Assembly (NCBI RefSeq): GCF_003149185.1
Contig: NZ_QGDO01000005.1
Span: 248,001-312,000 of the forward strand
Origin: Sediminitomix flava
GTDB taxonomy: Bacteria > Bacteroidota > Bacteroidia > Cytophagales > Flammeovirgaceae
Length of the DNA stretch: 64,000 nucleotides
Reading direction: 5' to 3'
The notes under the pieces were generated by a model, which had not been told where the DNA came from, made no database searches, and was given only the letters and a program-made list of their open reading frames with translations. Shown piece by piece: positions 16,657 through 26,158 of the stretch (positions are counted from its first letter, which is position 1; each line of letters starts with the position of its first letter). The translations under genes and the position numbers were made by a program.

Positions 16657-17526
16657 ATGAAATGGCAAGGTAGGAAGAAAAGTAAAAATACTATTGATAG
16701 ACGTGGGGAATCAGGAGGAGGAAGACGCAAAGGAGGATTTACATTGGTCGGTATTCTTATAGCGTTTGCGCTATCATTTATTCTAGGAGGAAATCCACTA
16801 AACTATCTGGGTTTAGTTACAGGGGTTGAGAACTCGATTGAGTTGAAAAGTAGAGGGAATGAAAATTATAAGCCTTCAGCTCGTGAAGAACAAATGGCTA
16901 ATTTTGTTTCTGTGGTTCAGGCAGATACTGAAGATGTTTGGGCCAAACTATTTAAAGAGCACGGGATGGTTTATAAAGACCCTAAGCTTGTTATGTTTAC
17001 TAGTAACACTACTTCTGGTTGTGGAAAAGCCAACTCTGCCACCGGCCCTTTTTATTGTTCTTTAGATGAAACGATATATATAGATCTCAGTTTTTTTGAT
17101 GAATTAAAGTCTCGATTTGGTGCACCAGGAGATTTTGCAATGGCATATGTTATAGCTCATGAAGTAGGGCATCACGTACAGCATTTATTGGGTACAACTG
17201 ATAAAGTTCATAGTCAGGCTCGAAAAATTTCTAAAAAAGAGTACAATAAGTTATCGGTGAAGCTAGAATTACAAGCTGATTATTATGCAGGAGTTTGGGC
17301 GAAAAATGCTGATGAAATGAAAAATATTCTTGATGAGGGAGATATAGAGGAAGCGATTAATGCAGCAAATGCAATTGGTGACGATCGTTTGCAAAAGCAA
17401 GCTCAAGGATATGTCGTTCCAGATGCGTTTACGCATGGGACATCTAAACAGCGGATGGAATGGTTTAAGAAAGGATATGAAAGTGGCGATCCTCTAAAAG
17501 GGAATACTTTTGAGGTTTTGGATTAG
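16657..17526 (+). CDS. ypfJ: YpfJ-type neutral zinc metallopeptidase
   Basis: 289 residues. The basic N terminus MKWQGRKKSKNTIDRRG is followed by one membrane helix (about 27-48) and a periplasmic domain with the zinc site AHEVGHHVQHLLG (His168, Glu169, His172) and a downstream ELQADYYAGVWA, which supplies the third ligand. This is the putative neutral zinc metallopeptidase family (YpfJ/KPN_00929-like), widespread and poorly characterised. The CGKANSATGPFYC segment, with two cysteines, is also family-typical. It is a single gene. Confidence 0.9.
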   Translation: MKWQGRKKSKNTIDRRGESGGGRRKGGFTLVGILIAFALSFILGGNPLNYLGLVTGVENSIELKSRGNENYKPSAREEQMANFVSVVQADTEDVWAKLFKEHGMVYKDPKLVMFTSNTTSGCGKANSATGPFYCSLDETIYIDLSFFDELKSRFGAPGDFAMAYVIAHEVGHHVQHLLGTTDKVHSQARKISKKEYNKLSVKLELQADYYAGVWAKNADEMKNILDEGDIEEAINAANAIGDDRLQKQAQGYVVPDAFTHGTSKQRMEWFKKGYESGDPLKGNTFEVLD

Positions 17527-17956
17527 TGGTTATATCATATTCTATGTTTAGTGCTATTTTTATAAAAGCTATTTTCAGTGAAGAATTAATATAATGAATG
17601 AGGAATGTATTAAAAATTATACTTTTTGAGTTTGAGGTTAGAAGTGATTTATTGAATAAGCTCAATGTTAGAAGCTTTTGATGGAAAGAGTGATGAATTT
17701 GAAGTATAAGAAGAATACTATTCTATAATCATTTTTGATTTAGGATGGTATTCTTTGTTGTATTACATTATTGATATGTTGCTGAATGCTACTTTCTGTC
17801 TTACTCATTTAACCAAATAAGAACTGAACAGTCCTTACCCTAGAAATAGTAACAATTATTCTAAAAAGAGACAATTAACATTTAGCCTAACTATACAGTT
17901 TTAAAGGAAATATGATCCTTTTTTATACCCAAACAACTTTACTAAGCTTCTATTAA
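17527..17956. other. Intergenic region, no clear content
   Basis: 430 AT-rich bp between two genes on the same strand. I see no terminator after the peptidase gene, no convincing ORF and no strong dyad. Confidence 0.5.
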
Positions 17957-19216
17957 ATGAAATATTTCTTCTCTTTAATTCTACTTTGTTTTCAAATCAA
18001 TATAGCTCTAGCAAGTTACATTCTGATACCAATGGATGAAACTCAGAGTAATCATCTGAAATCTTATGGCGTAACCTACTGGGTTTTGGAGAAAGGTGGT
18101 GAAATAGAGTGGTTACTAAACTTCCGTGGAGGTAGCTTTTTATTTCAGTATACGCAAGATTATGAAAATGAATTAGTAATAAGAGGAGTGAGCTATGAGG
18201 TGATTTCTTCTGCTCAAGTTGTGAGTATCAAAAAGCAAATCAATAGCCCTGAGGCTAATATGGACATCATGAAGCTTGAGGTTCCACCTAAGATAGCAGT
18301 GTATTCCCCTCCTTCTAAACAGCCTTGGGATGATGCGGTAACTTTAGTGCTTACATACGCAGAAATCCCTTATGAAGTAATTTTTGATGATGAAGTAATG
18401 GCTGATATGTTGCCTAAGTATGATTGGCTACACTTACACCATGAAGATTTTACGGGGCAATATGGAAAGTTCTATGCTACTTATGGACGAGAGCCATGGT
18501 ATATAGAAGCACAAAGGCAATTTGAGGCATCTGCTCGAAAGCACGGATTTAGTAAAGTATCGGAATTGAAAGGAGCTGTAGTTAAAAAGATAAGTGATTA
18601 TTGTGTAGGAGGTGGTTTCTTATTTGCTATGTGTTCCGCTACGGATACTTATGATATTGCATTGGCAGCTGAAGGTGTAGACATAACTGATCATATGTAT
18701 GACGGAGACCCGCCAGATGCAGATGCTCAGAAAAAGTTGAATTATGGGAAGACATTTGCTTTTCATAATTTTAAGCTGAAGATGGATCCGTATCAATATG
18801 AGTACTCTAACATTGATAATCAGTCTTATGAAAGAGGGCTTAGAGAAGGGAATGATTACTTCAGACTATTTAATTTTTCGGCAAAATGGGATCCAATTCC
18901 AACAATGCTAACACAAAATCATGTCAATATCATCAAAGGATTTATGGGACAGACTACAGCCTTTAAAAAAGGGTTGATTAAGTCAGATGTGATTATTTTA
19001 GGTGAAACAAAAGAAGCGAACGAAGCTAGATATATTCATGGAACCATTGGTCGAGGTACTTGGACTTTTTATGGAGGGCATGACCCAGAGGATTATCGAC
19101 ATTTTGTAGGGGAAGAGCCAACAGATTTAAATCTGCATCCAAATTCACCGGGTTATAGACTCATACTAAATAATATCTTATTCCCTGCAGCTAAGAAAAA
19201 GAAACAAAAAACCTGA
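17957..19216 (+). CDS. Secreted Bacteroidota protein with GATase-like domain
   Basis: 419 residues with signal peptide MKYFFSLILLCFQINIALAS. After an N-terminal domain (to about 105) a Rossmann-like part begins at KIAVYSPPSKQPWDDAVTLVL, followed by YDWLHLHHEDFTGQYG, then VGGGFLFAMCSATDTYDIAL (a Gly-rich turn with a Cys in the nucleophile-elbow position) and a late GTWTFYGGHDPEDYRHFVGE. The order recalls class I glutamine-amidotransferase/ThuA-like folds. I recall relatives being labelled asparagine synthetase B in databases, but neither the AsnB N-terminal nucleophile Cys nor its ATP-binding domain is visible, so that name looks unsupported. Function unknown; probably periplasmic. Confidence 0.6.
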   Translation: MKYFFSLILLCFQINIALASYILIPMDETQSNHLKSYGVTYWVLEKGGEIEWLLNFRGGSFLFQYTQDYENELVIRGVSYEVISSAQVVSIKKQINSPEANMDIMKLEVPPKIAVYSPPSKQPWDDAVTLVLTYAEIPYEVIFDDEVMADMLPKYDWLHLHHEDFTGQYGKFYATYGREPWYIEAQRQFEASARKHGFSKVSELKGAVVKKISDYCVGGGFLFAMCSATDTYDIALAAEGVDITDHMYDGDPPDADAQKKLNYGKTFAFHNFKLKMDPYQYEYSNIDNQSYERGLREGNDYFRLFNFSAKWDPIPTMLTQNHVNIIKGFMGQTTAFKKGLIKSDVIILGETKEANEARYIHGTIGRGTWTFYGGHDPEDYRHFVGEEPTDLNLHPNSPGYRLILNNILFPAAKKKKQKT

Positions 19217-19220
19217 TATA

Positions 19221-19256
19221 ATAAAGGGGCAATTTCCATGGAAATTGCCCCTTTAT
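19221..19256. terminator. 36-bp perfect palindrome, bidirectional terminator
   Basis: The sequence from 19221 to 19256 is exactly self-complementary (half-site ATAAAGGGGCAATTTCCA). It lies between two convergent stops. T runs on both sides are short. Confidence 0.8.
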
Positions 19257-19276
19257 AGTTGAAGTAGATTTGAAAA

Positions 19277-20803
19277 TTATTCGCTTACTGTAGCGATAAA
19301 CTTCTTGATTCTATTTGATACTTCTTCTTTACCTAAAATTTGAAGCATAATCATCAAATCAGGTCCGCCGCCAAGTCCACTGAGAGCTACTCGTAAAACA
19401 GGCATAACTTTACCCATTCCTACACCTTTCTCCTCTAGAACTTCGCTAAATAGTTTTTTCGCTGAATCTGCATCAAATTTTTCAGCAGAAGGACAACGTT
19501 CAGCATATTCTTCAAGTACAGCTTTCGCATCATCATTCCACTTTTTACGAATAACTTTTTCATCATACTCAGTAGGAGCTTCAAAGAAAAATCTACCAGC
19601 AGAAAGGAATTCATTTTGGAAAGTAATACGCTCTTTTAATTGACTACAGATCAATGGAAGTAAGCTTTCATCGTATGAAATACCAGCTTCATCAAGTTGA
19701 GCTTTCAAAACAGGAGCAAGAACTTCGTCAGATTTCTCTTTCAAATACTGTTGGTTGTACCATTTTGCTTTGTCGAAATCGAACTTAGTACCAGCTTTAC
19801 CTACTTTTTCAATAGAGAATTTTTCAATCAATTGCTCTTTTGTGAAAAGTTCTTCCTCAGTACCTGGAGACCAACCTAAGAATGCAAGGAAGTTTACAAA
19901 AGCATCTGGTAAGAATCCGTCTTCTCTGTAACCAGTAGAGATATCACCTGAATTAGGATCCGTCCACTTCAATGGGAAAACTGAGAATCCAAGCTTATCA
20001 CCGTCACGTTTACTCAATTTTCCGTTACCATTAGGTTTTAAAAGTAATGGAAGGTGTGCAAATCTAGGCATTGTATCTTCCCATCCTAAATATTGATAAA
20101 GTAGAACGTGAAGTGGAGCAGATGGCAACCATTCTTCACCACGAATAACATGTGTGATTTTCATTAAATGATCATCAACTACATTGGCCAAGTGGTAAGT
20201 TGGCATTCCATCAGATTTCATCAAGATTTTATCATCAATGGTATGTGAGTGAACCATTACCCAACCTCTTACCATATCGTTTAGCCTGATTTCTTCTTTT
20301 AAAGGAACTTTCAAACGGATAACATAAGGATCCCCAGATTCGATGCGCTCTTTTACTTCTTCTTCAGAAAGTGTCAGAGAGTTTTTCATCTGAAGACGCG
20401 TGATTGCGTTGTATTGTTGGTTAGCTACTTTCGCTTCCTCCAATCTTTTACGCATGGCATCCAATTCTTCTGGAGTATCAAATGCATAGTAAGCTTTGCC
20501 TTCGTCTACGAGTTGTTGAGCGTATTGCATGTACATGCCTTTACGTTCAGACTGACGATAAGGACCGTACTCACCAGGCTTCCAAGGGCTTTCATCTGGT
20601 TCCATACCAACCCAAGCTAAAGATTCTTTGATGTAGTCTTCTGCACCCTCAACAAAACGAGTTTGGTCTGTGTCTTCAATGCGAAGAATAAAGTCACCAT
20701 TATTTTTTTTCGCAAAAAGATAGTTGAATAGCGCTGTTCTAACACCTCCGATATGCAAAGGTCCTGTAGGACTAGGAGCAAATCTTACCCTTACTTTTTC
20801 CAT
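19277..20803 (-). CDS. gltX: Glutamate--tRNA ligase
   Basis: Charges tRNA-Glu in the cytosol. 508 residues with the class I signature APSPTGPLHIGGVRTALFNYL (HIGH region) and the KMSKS equivalent KLSKRDG near residue 265, followed by the class I anticodon-binding helical domain. The ATG start is directly before KVRVRFAPSPTGP, as in other family members. It is a complete single-copy-type housekeeping gene, ended by the 36-bp palindrome. A gltX of the discriminating or non-discriminating type cannot be told apart here. Confidence 0.97.
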   Translation of the reverse strand: MEKVRVRFAPSPTGPLHIGGVRTALFNYLFAKKNNGDFILRIEDTDQTRFVEGAEDYIKESLAWVGMEPDESPWKPGEYGPYRQSERKGMYMQYAQQLVDEGKAYYAFDTPEELDAMRKRLEEAKVANQQYNAITRLQMKNSLTLSEEEVKERIESGDPYVIRLKVPLKEEIRLNDMVRGWVMVHSHTIDDKILMKSDGMPTYHLANVVDDHLMKITHVIRGEEWLPSAPLHVLLYQYLGWEDTMPRFAHLPLLLKPNGNGKLSKRDGDKLGFSVFPLKWTDPNSGDISTGYREDGFLPDAFVNFLAFLGWSPGTEEELFTKEQLIEKFSIEKVGKAGTKFDFDKAKWYNQQYLKEKSDEVLAPVLKAQLDEAGISYDESLLPLICSQLKERITFQNEFLSAGRFFFEAPTEYDEKVIRKKWNDDAKAVLEEYAERCPSAEKFDADSAKKLFSEVLEEKGVGMGKVMPVLRVALSGLGGGPDLMIMLQILGKEEVSNRIKKFIATVSE

Positions 20804-21336
20804 TATTTATTATCTCTTTATTTTTTAAGAAATTGATCTCATTTACTAAAACATGAATGATAAGAATTTGATCACTCATTCATGCAATTTAAGTGTCCTA
20901 AATCACCTAATTGGCAAAAATATAAATAATTCTTGAATGTTTAACTGAAATTTGATGAGATAAAATTCAGTTTAAATCGTTCAATAGTTTTTAACTGGAT
21001 GAGTGTTCGTAAATCAACAATATGACGTAGGGTGTTATCTAGTGTTAACCAAATAAATGTGATTTAACATGAGGGAGCGAGAAGATTCCTATTGTAAGTT
21101 TAAAACTCTTTTCGAATTTCGCCATATAACATTGAGCATTCAAATAGTTGCTCTAGAATTTTACAAGAAGACAATTTATTTCAGCTATTTATTAATCAAT
21201 AACTAAAATCAATCTTAAAAAGATTACAAATACAATTTCACCATTTGAAATAGGTGGAGAATGGGTTTTATGAGCTAAAATATATTTAAAAACCTATTCT
21301 AAGGACTTCAACTACAAACAAACTAAAACTATCAAC
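20804..21336. other. Long divergent intergenic region
   Basis: 533 bp between gltX and the lectin gene, facing apart. It must hold both promoters, but no clean TTTG/TAnnTTTG pair was found. A 7-bp inverted repeat (AACTGAA/TTCAGTT, about 20943-20972) is the only dyad noticed. No ORF of note. Confidence 0.45.
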
Positions 21337-24300
21337 ATGACTCTATTTTTTAGAAAAGAGACCTCTAATAAAGTATTTTTTATTAGGATACTAGTCGTAT
21401 CCTGTTTTATACTTTTGATGACTAAGACCAAGGTTAGTGCACAATGGGAAACGATGGGAGATGCTGCAATTTATTCTGAAAATCAAGGTGGATACAAAGC
21501 AGGGAAAGAACTGATCGTAACAAAAGATCAAAGAGATCAACGTTCGGCTGTTTGGAAGGCTGATAAAATGAATATGTTCCGAAATTTTGAGATGCGTTTG
21601 AAAGCATACTTCGGAAACAAAGATAGCGGTGCAGACGGTATGGCGTTAGTACTTCATAATGACGTGAGGGGAACAGCTGCTGAAGGAGATAATAATCAAG
21701 GAGGAAGTGCAATGGGTGCTTCTAACATAAGTCACTCGGTTATTATTGAATTTGATACTTATCAAAATGGAGAGATTGGAGACCCCGCAGGTGATCATGT
21801 TGCATTTTACAAGAATGGTCGTTTTGAAGTGGTTAATAGATTAGGTAATAATACTGAAATAACTATTGGTACTAATACTCCCAATGATATTGAAGATGGT
21901 ACTTGGTATGATATCCATTTGATCTGGAATTATAATGACCGTCTATTGTCAGTGAATATGATGAATGAACTAGGGGATTTTCAAACTTTTTCATATACAT
22001 TTCAAGAAGATGAAAATATCATTGAGGAAATTAAGTTAATAGAGGAATATCTAAATGAAGTGGATCCTAGTATTATTGATCAGACTAGTGCCTTGAATGT
22101 TTTAAATAATTTAGATAGAGAATTAGCAACTGAATATGATAGAGAGTATATAGAGAATAGTCAGAATAGGAGAAATTATTGGATTAATAGTAAAGACATT
22201 TTTTTTAGAGAATTAGTAGATACTAAAGATGATGGATTTCTAGACTCATTCCATTCAAATGTTGAAAATATTGATGTTAATTATCAATATTATGTCGATT
22301 TTGGTTTTTTTGGTTGGTGGGCTAATAGCAGTGATTCTTTTTCAAAAACAAGATTGATTAATGATATATCGAAGGTAGAAAAATATGCAATTTTAGATTA
22401 TTATTTAAGAGAAATTGAATCACTAAACAATCAATTGGGAAATAATTCTATTGAAGATATTTTTACTCGGAGTGGAGAAATTTGGAATGGAGAAATTGTA
22501 GCAGGTTTTACAGCCTCAACGGGAGGTAGTACTAATGAACATAAGTTTAAAGAACTTCAAGTTGATTATTCAGATTTGAGTATTAAACTTGATGGTAGTG
22601 GTATCAATGATTTTTATAACTCTTTTACTCAACCACAATTTGAGGTTGCTATCAGTAATTCTTCAAAAATCATTTATGACCCAGAATTTCAAGCTTTAAA
22701 AGGTGCTTATCTTGAAATTTCAAAGCCTATCAGAGATGCCGATGGTAAACTTCTTGAAGAACTTGTTTTTAATGGAGACCAATCAAAGTTCGATTTCGTA
22801 TTTGATAATGTAAATGGAACTCTTGAATTGAATGCTAAAACAGATATTAGTTTACAAGAGTTGGAGAGCGCTATTGATGATATTCGATATAAGTCTATTG
22901 AAAGCACTTTGTCACCTGATATTCGGGAAATATCCGTAACTATAAAAGGAGAAATTATTGAAGAAGTAGATGATTTTGAGATAGGAGATATCATCTACAG
23001 TCCAGCATCTTTTGCTAAAATCAATACCCCTTTTATCAATTTGAATGGTTTAGGAGTAACAGAGAATGATTATAGTGAAGTGGCAAAATCAGCTGTCCCT
23101 CTTGGAAGTAGCGACCTTTACATTAATATTTTTGATGGATTGGATATTGAATCTATTACCATAGAAACCTTGAATTATAAAACGGGTGATAGTTTTAGTG
23201 TAAGCAATTATTCAGGTAGAAATAGAATTACAAGAACTAATTCTTCTTCAAGCTTGACTTTTAGTAATAAAGGAACTGCTTCTAAACAAGATTTCGAAAA
23301 TGCTTTAAAAGCTGTAACTCATAATATAGAGTATTCTATTTCTGAAGATCGTGAGTTGAAAACCTCAATGTTACTTTCCAATGGAGCGGAAATAAAGTAC
23401 ACCTATTCGAGGTATTATTTTCATAGACTTGATTTGGATGATTCGTCGATAGGAAATGACTACCAAACTCAGATTGATTTTATATCAGAGCAGCTAGCTA
23501 TCAGTAATAATACTTCTTTAACACCCGAGTCTACTCCAATACAGAGCATAAATCTTCAACTTTCTCATGTATTTGACATTGGATATGAGAGATTGTTTAT
23601 TGATGGTGAAGATGATCAAAAGTTAAGTGGTGATCTTATAGGAGGACATATTCAGTATCTGTTTAATAGTGATTTTACTAAAATAACTTTGTCATCTATT
23701 ACAAATACATCTTGGGCTAATTTTAAAGGTGCAATTGAAAAAATTAAGTACTCAAATTCTTTTGCAAATCCTACTGGAAATGATCGAGAAATTGGTGTGC
23801 AAATAGATTTTGGAGGAGGGTTATTAACTTCAGCAAAAACTATTGTAAGTATTGGTTTTCCTAAAGTTCGATTGACTTCAACTTCTGATATTTGGCAGTA
23901 TGATACTTTTACATCGATTGATATAAATGATGAAGGGTATCAGTATGATAATCCGATTGGTTTATTTTTACACACACCACTTCAATTGGGCTTTTATCAG
24001 AACTATGGGACTAATATTTCCATGAAGTCAGTTTTGGTTTATACTGGGAAATTAAATGAAAAGGATTCTCTGAATATAGACGGGACAGTCTTAGATATTT
24101 ATGTAGATAAGTCAAATACTGATAGCTACGACAATAGCCTTAAGTACTTAATAGGTAATGAAGTTAAAGTTCATGAAATCACAACAAATTCATCAAATCT
24201 TGTAGCAATAGAATATGAAAAAGGCTTTGAAATAGGATTTAAAGATGGTTCCTCAATCCAAAATGCTTCGGAGCTATTTGATTTACTTTCAAAGATTAAA

Positions 24301-25011
24301 TTGACACTAGCTGAAGAAAGAGATGAAATCTATTTAGAAGCAGCTAGACAATTATGGGTTGAAGTACAAGGGCAAATGCCAGGAGCTAGTTATGATGTAA
24401 GTAGTAATGTATTGATCAGTAGCTATGAATTCTTGAATTATGAAAGCATTCTGCCTGTGACTTTAGGCTTCTTTGGCGCAAAGAGGAAAGGGCATAATGT
24501 AGAAGTAAGTTGGACTACTTTTTCAGAGTTTAACAATGATTATTTCGAATTACAGCGATCTATTGATGGCGTGAATTACAGCATGTTGAACAAGCAAGAT
24601 GGACAAATAGAGAGCAATGTAATATTGGAATATCATTATGATGATATAAAACCACCTAGATCAACAATTTATTATAGATTGAAACAGGTTGATATGTCTA
24701 AAGACTATAAATATTATTATACCTCTGTAGGAGCAAGTTTTGATACTTCTTTTGAGGTGGAATTATTATCTGAAAACCCTGTCAGAAATAATCAAGTCAT
24801 TTTAGGCATTCATTCATCCGTTCCTCAAGAGTCTTCGATTTCTATATATGATATGAATGGAAAACTAGTTTTTCTAAGGGATGTATTTTTAGAGAAAGGG
24901 ACTAATCAAGAAAAAATAGATTTAAATATCGGAAGTAGTGGACTTTATATTTTAAACGTTCAGACTCAAAATGGGAATAAATCTTCGATAAAATTACAGA
25001 TAAATCCTTAG
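21337..25011 (+). CDS. T9SS-secreted L-type lectin-like protein with inserted domain
   Basis: 1224 residues. A signal peptide ends near TKTKVSAQ. An L-type lectin domain starts at about residue 37 (GDAAIYSENQGGYKAGKELIVT; GADGMALVLHND; VIIEFDTYQNGE, with the metal-binding Asp region) and its closing strand VAGFTASTGGSTNEHKF is only at about 388-404: some 160 residues, rich in Glu/Asn/Tyr and helical in look, interrupt the fold at about 224-383. Residues 480-1040 hold four degenerate repeats with a core like AIxxIxYxN...DREIxV (near 509, 655, 800, 980). The last about 80 residues (ISIYDMNGKLVFLRDVFLEKG, IGSSGLYILNVQTQNG) are a type A T9SS sorting domain. Likely a surface or released glycan-binding adhesin. 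Confidence 0.85.
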   Translation: MTLFFRKETSNKVFFIRILVVSCFILLMTKTKVSAQWETMGDAAIYSENQGGYKAGKELIVTKDQRDQRSAVWKADKMNMFRNFEMRLKAYFGNKDSGADGMALVLHNDVRGTAAEGDNNQGGSAMGASNISHSVIIEFDTYQNGEIGDPAGDHVAFYKNGRFEVVNRLGNNTEITIGTNTPNDIEDGTWYDIHLIWNYNDRLLSVNMMNELGDFQTFSYTFQEDENIIEEIKLIEEYLNEVDPSIIDQTSALNVLNNLDRELATEYDREYIENSQNRRNYWINSKDIFFRELVDTKDDGFLDSFHSNVENIDVNYQYYVDFGFFGWWANSSDSFSKTRLINDISKVEKYAILDYYLREIESLNNQLGNNSIEDIFTRSGEIWNGEIVAGFTASTGGSTNEHKFKELQVDYSDLSIKLDGSGINDFYNSFTQPQFEVAISNSSKIIYDPEFQALKGAYLEISKPIRDADGKLLEELVFNGDQSKFDFVFDNVNGTLELNAKTDISLQELESAIDDIRYKSIESTLSPDIREISVTIKGEIIEEVDDFEIGDIIYSPASFAKINTPFINLNGLGVTENDYSEVAKSAVPLGSSDLYINIFDGLDIESITIETLNYKTGDSFSVSNYSGRNRITRTNSSSSLTFSNKGTASKQDFENALKAVTHNIEYSISEDRELKTSMLLSNGAEIKYTYSRYYFHRLDLDDSSIGNDYQTQIDFISEQLAISNNTSLTPESTPIQSINLQLSHVFDIGYERLFIDGEDDQKLSGDLIGGHIQYLFNSDFTKITLSSITNTSWANFKGAIEKIKYSNSFANPTGNDREIGVQIDFGGGLLTSAKTIVSIGFPKVRLTSTSDIWQYDTFTSIDINDEGYQYDNPIGLFLHTPLQLGFYQNYGTNISMKSVLVYTGKLNEKDSLNIDGTVLDIYVDKSNTDSYDNSLKYLIGNEVKVHEITTNSSNLVAIEYEKGFEIGFKDGSSIQNASELFDLLSKIKLTLAEERDEIYLEAARQLWVEVQGQMPGASYDVSSNVLISSYEFLNYESILPVTLGFFGAKRKGHNVEVSWTTFSEFNNDYFELQRSIDGVNYSMLNKQDGQIESNVILEYHYDDIKPPRSTIYYRLKQVDMSKDYKYYYTSVGASFDTSFEVELLSENPVRNNQVILGIHSSVPQESSISIYDMNGKLVFLRDVFLEKGTNQEKIDLNIGSSGLYILNVQTQNGNKSSIKLQINP

Positions 25012-25044
25012 TCATTTGGCTTAGGATTTTGATCAATGGAAAAG

Positions 25045-25079
25045 GGGTTTAGTATTCCTAGTTACTAAACCCGTTTTTT
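25045..25079. terminator. Terminator after lectin gene
   Basis: 10-bp stem 25045-25054/25063-25072 and T run to 25079. It also lies just past the stop of the convergent SDR gene, with four As on that side. Confidence 0.9.
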
Positions 25080-25082
25080 ATT

Positions 25083-25808
25083 TTACGCTTCTTGTCCTGT
25101 ACAAGTAATCACAATTTCTCTAATATTTACCCTTTGTGGTTGCTCATAGGCATAGAGTATTGAGTGGGCAATGTCTTCCGGTATAAGGGCTCCACCAATC
25201 TGCTTTTTCCATTCCTCATAGCCTTCAATAATATCATTATTAGTCGTATGTCCAAGTAGTTCTGTCTCGACAGCACCAGGAGCAATAACTGCAACTCTTA
25301 CATTGTTTGCACCAGCTTCTTCTCTTACTGCATCAGAGATAGCATGTACAGAGAACTTTGTACCACAGTAAACAGAGTGGTTAGGGAAAATCTTAATTCC
25401 TGCAACAGAGCTGACATTATAAATTGAACCATGCTTCCTCTCATACATACTTTCTAGAACCGCATGCATGCCGTTCAACAAACCTTTGACATTTACATCA
25501 ATCATGTTATCCCATTCAGTCGGGTTTTGTGCGACAAATGGACTTAGTTGCATGAGACCAGCATTGTTTACCAAACAATCTACAGGGCCAAATTTATCTT
25601 CGGCTTCTTTTATGACAAGCTTGAATGCATCTCGATCTGTAACATCTAATTTTCTACAAAGAGTATTTGGTAAGTTTAAGGCTTCCATTTTGTCTATTCT
25701 TCTTGCTAATAGAAGTAATGGATATCCTTTTTCAGAAAAGAGTTTTGCTGTAGCTTCCCCAATACCAGAACTCGCCCCCGTAATTACTACTAATGGTTTT
25801 TCAGACAT
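25083..25808 (-). CDS. SDR-family oxidoreductase
   Basis: 241 residues, a classical short-chain dehydrogenase: TGASSGIGEATAKLF for the cofactor, NNAGLM, catalytic Ser in YNVSSVAG, and Tyr-Lys in YCGTKFS. The family acts on alcohols, aldehydes or hydroxy acids such as serine and 3-hydroxypropionate (YdfG-like members have the same layout); the actual substrate is unknown. Unlike the SDR-like protein at 10.4 kb, all catalytic residues are intact. Monocistronic. Confidence 0.93.
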   Translation of the reverse strand: MSEKPLVVITGASSGIGEATAKLFSEKGYPLLLLARRIDKMEALNLPNTLCRKLDVTDRDAFKLVIKEAEDKFGPVDCLVNNAGLMQLSPFVAQNPTEWDNMIDVNVKGLLNGMHAVLESMYERKHGSIYNVSSVAGIKIFPNHSVYCGTKFSVHAISDAVREEAGANNVRVAVIAPGAVETELLGHTTNNDIIEGYEEWKKQIGGALIPEDIAHSILYAYEQPQRVNIREIVITCTGQEA

Positions 25809-26116
25809 GATATGAATCTTTTAATAGTTAGAATAGTGTTAATTTCAACTGACATAGAGTTTTCTTTAAATTGAGATGAAATTCTAAGTACTATTGGAAT
25901 AAGAGATATTTGAGGGCTTAAGTTCTACGTTTAAGATTTCAGTAGTAATGAAAGGTGTAATTGAAGTGGAGTAGAATAGTAGTTTTGGATTCTAAATATG
26001 GTAATTAGAAAATAAGTTGAGTTTTAAAACAAAGCTTAAAATCATCAGCAAATTAAAGTTTACTTTTGAATGGCTTAAATACTTCTTATTTTTGAGCTAA
26101 TAAGTACTAGATTCAG
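25809..26116. other. Divergent intergenic region with one promoter
   Basis: About 308 bp between the SDR gene and the SH3 lipoprotein gene. The right part holds a clear Bacteroidota promoter (26065-26094). Nothing else was seen. Confidence 0.5.
26065..26094 (+). promoter_or_regulatory. Bacteroidota sigma-A promoter of the SH3 lipoprotein gene
   Basis: TTTG at 26065-26068, 18 bp spacer, TATTTTTG at 26087-26094, close to the consensus TTTG-N19-TAnnTTTG. It lies 64 bp before the ATG. Confidence 0.75.
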
Positions 26117-26158
26117 TTGAATCACACTATCATTTTTATCTTTAATATATTTTTTAGC

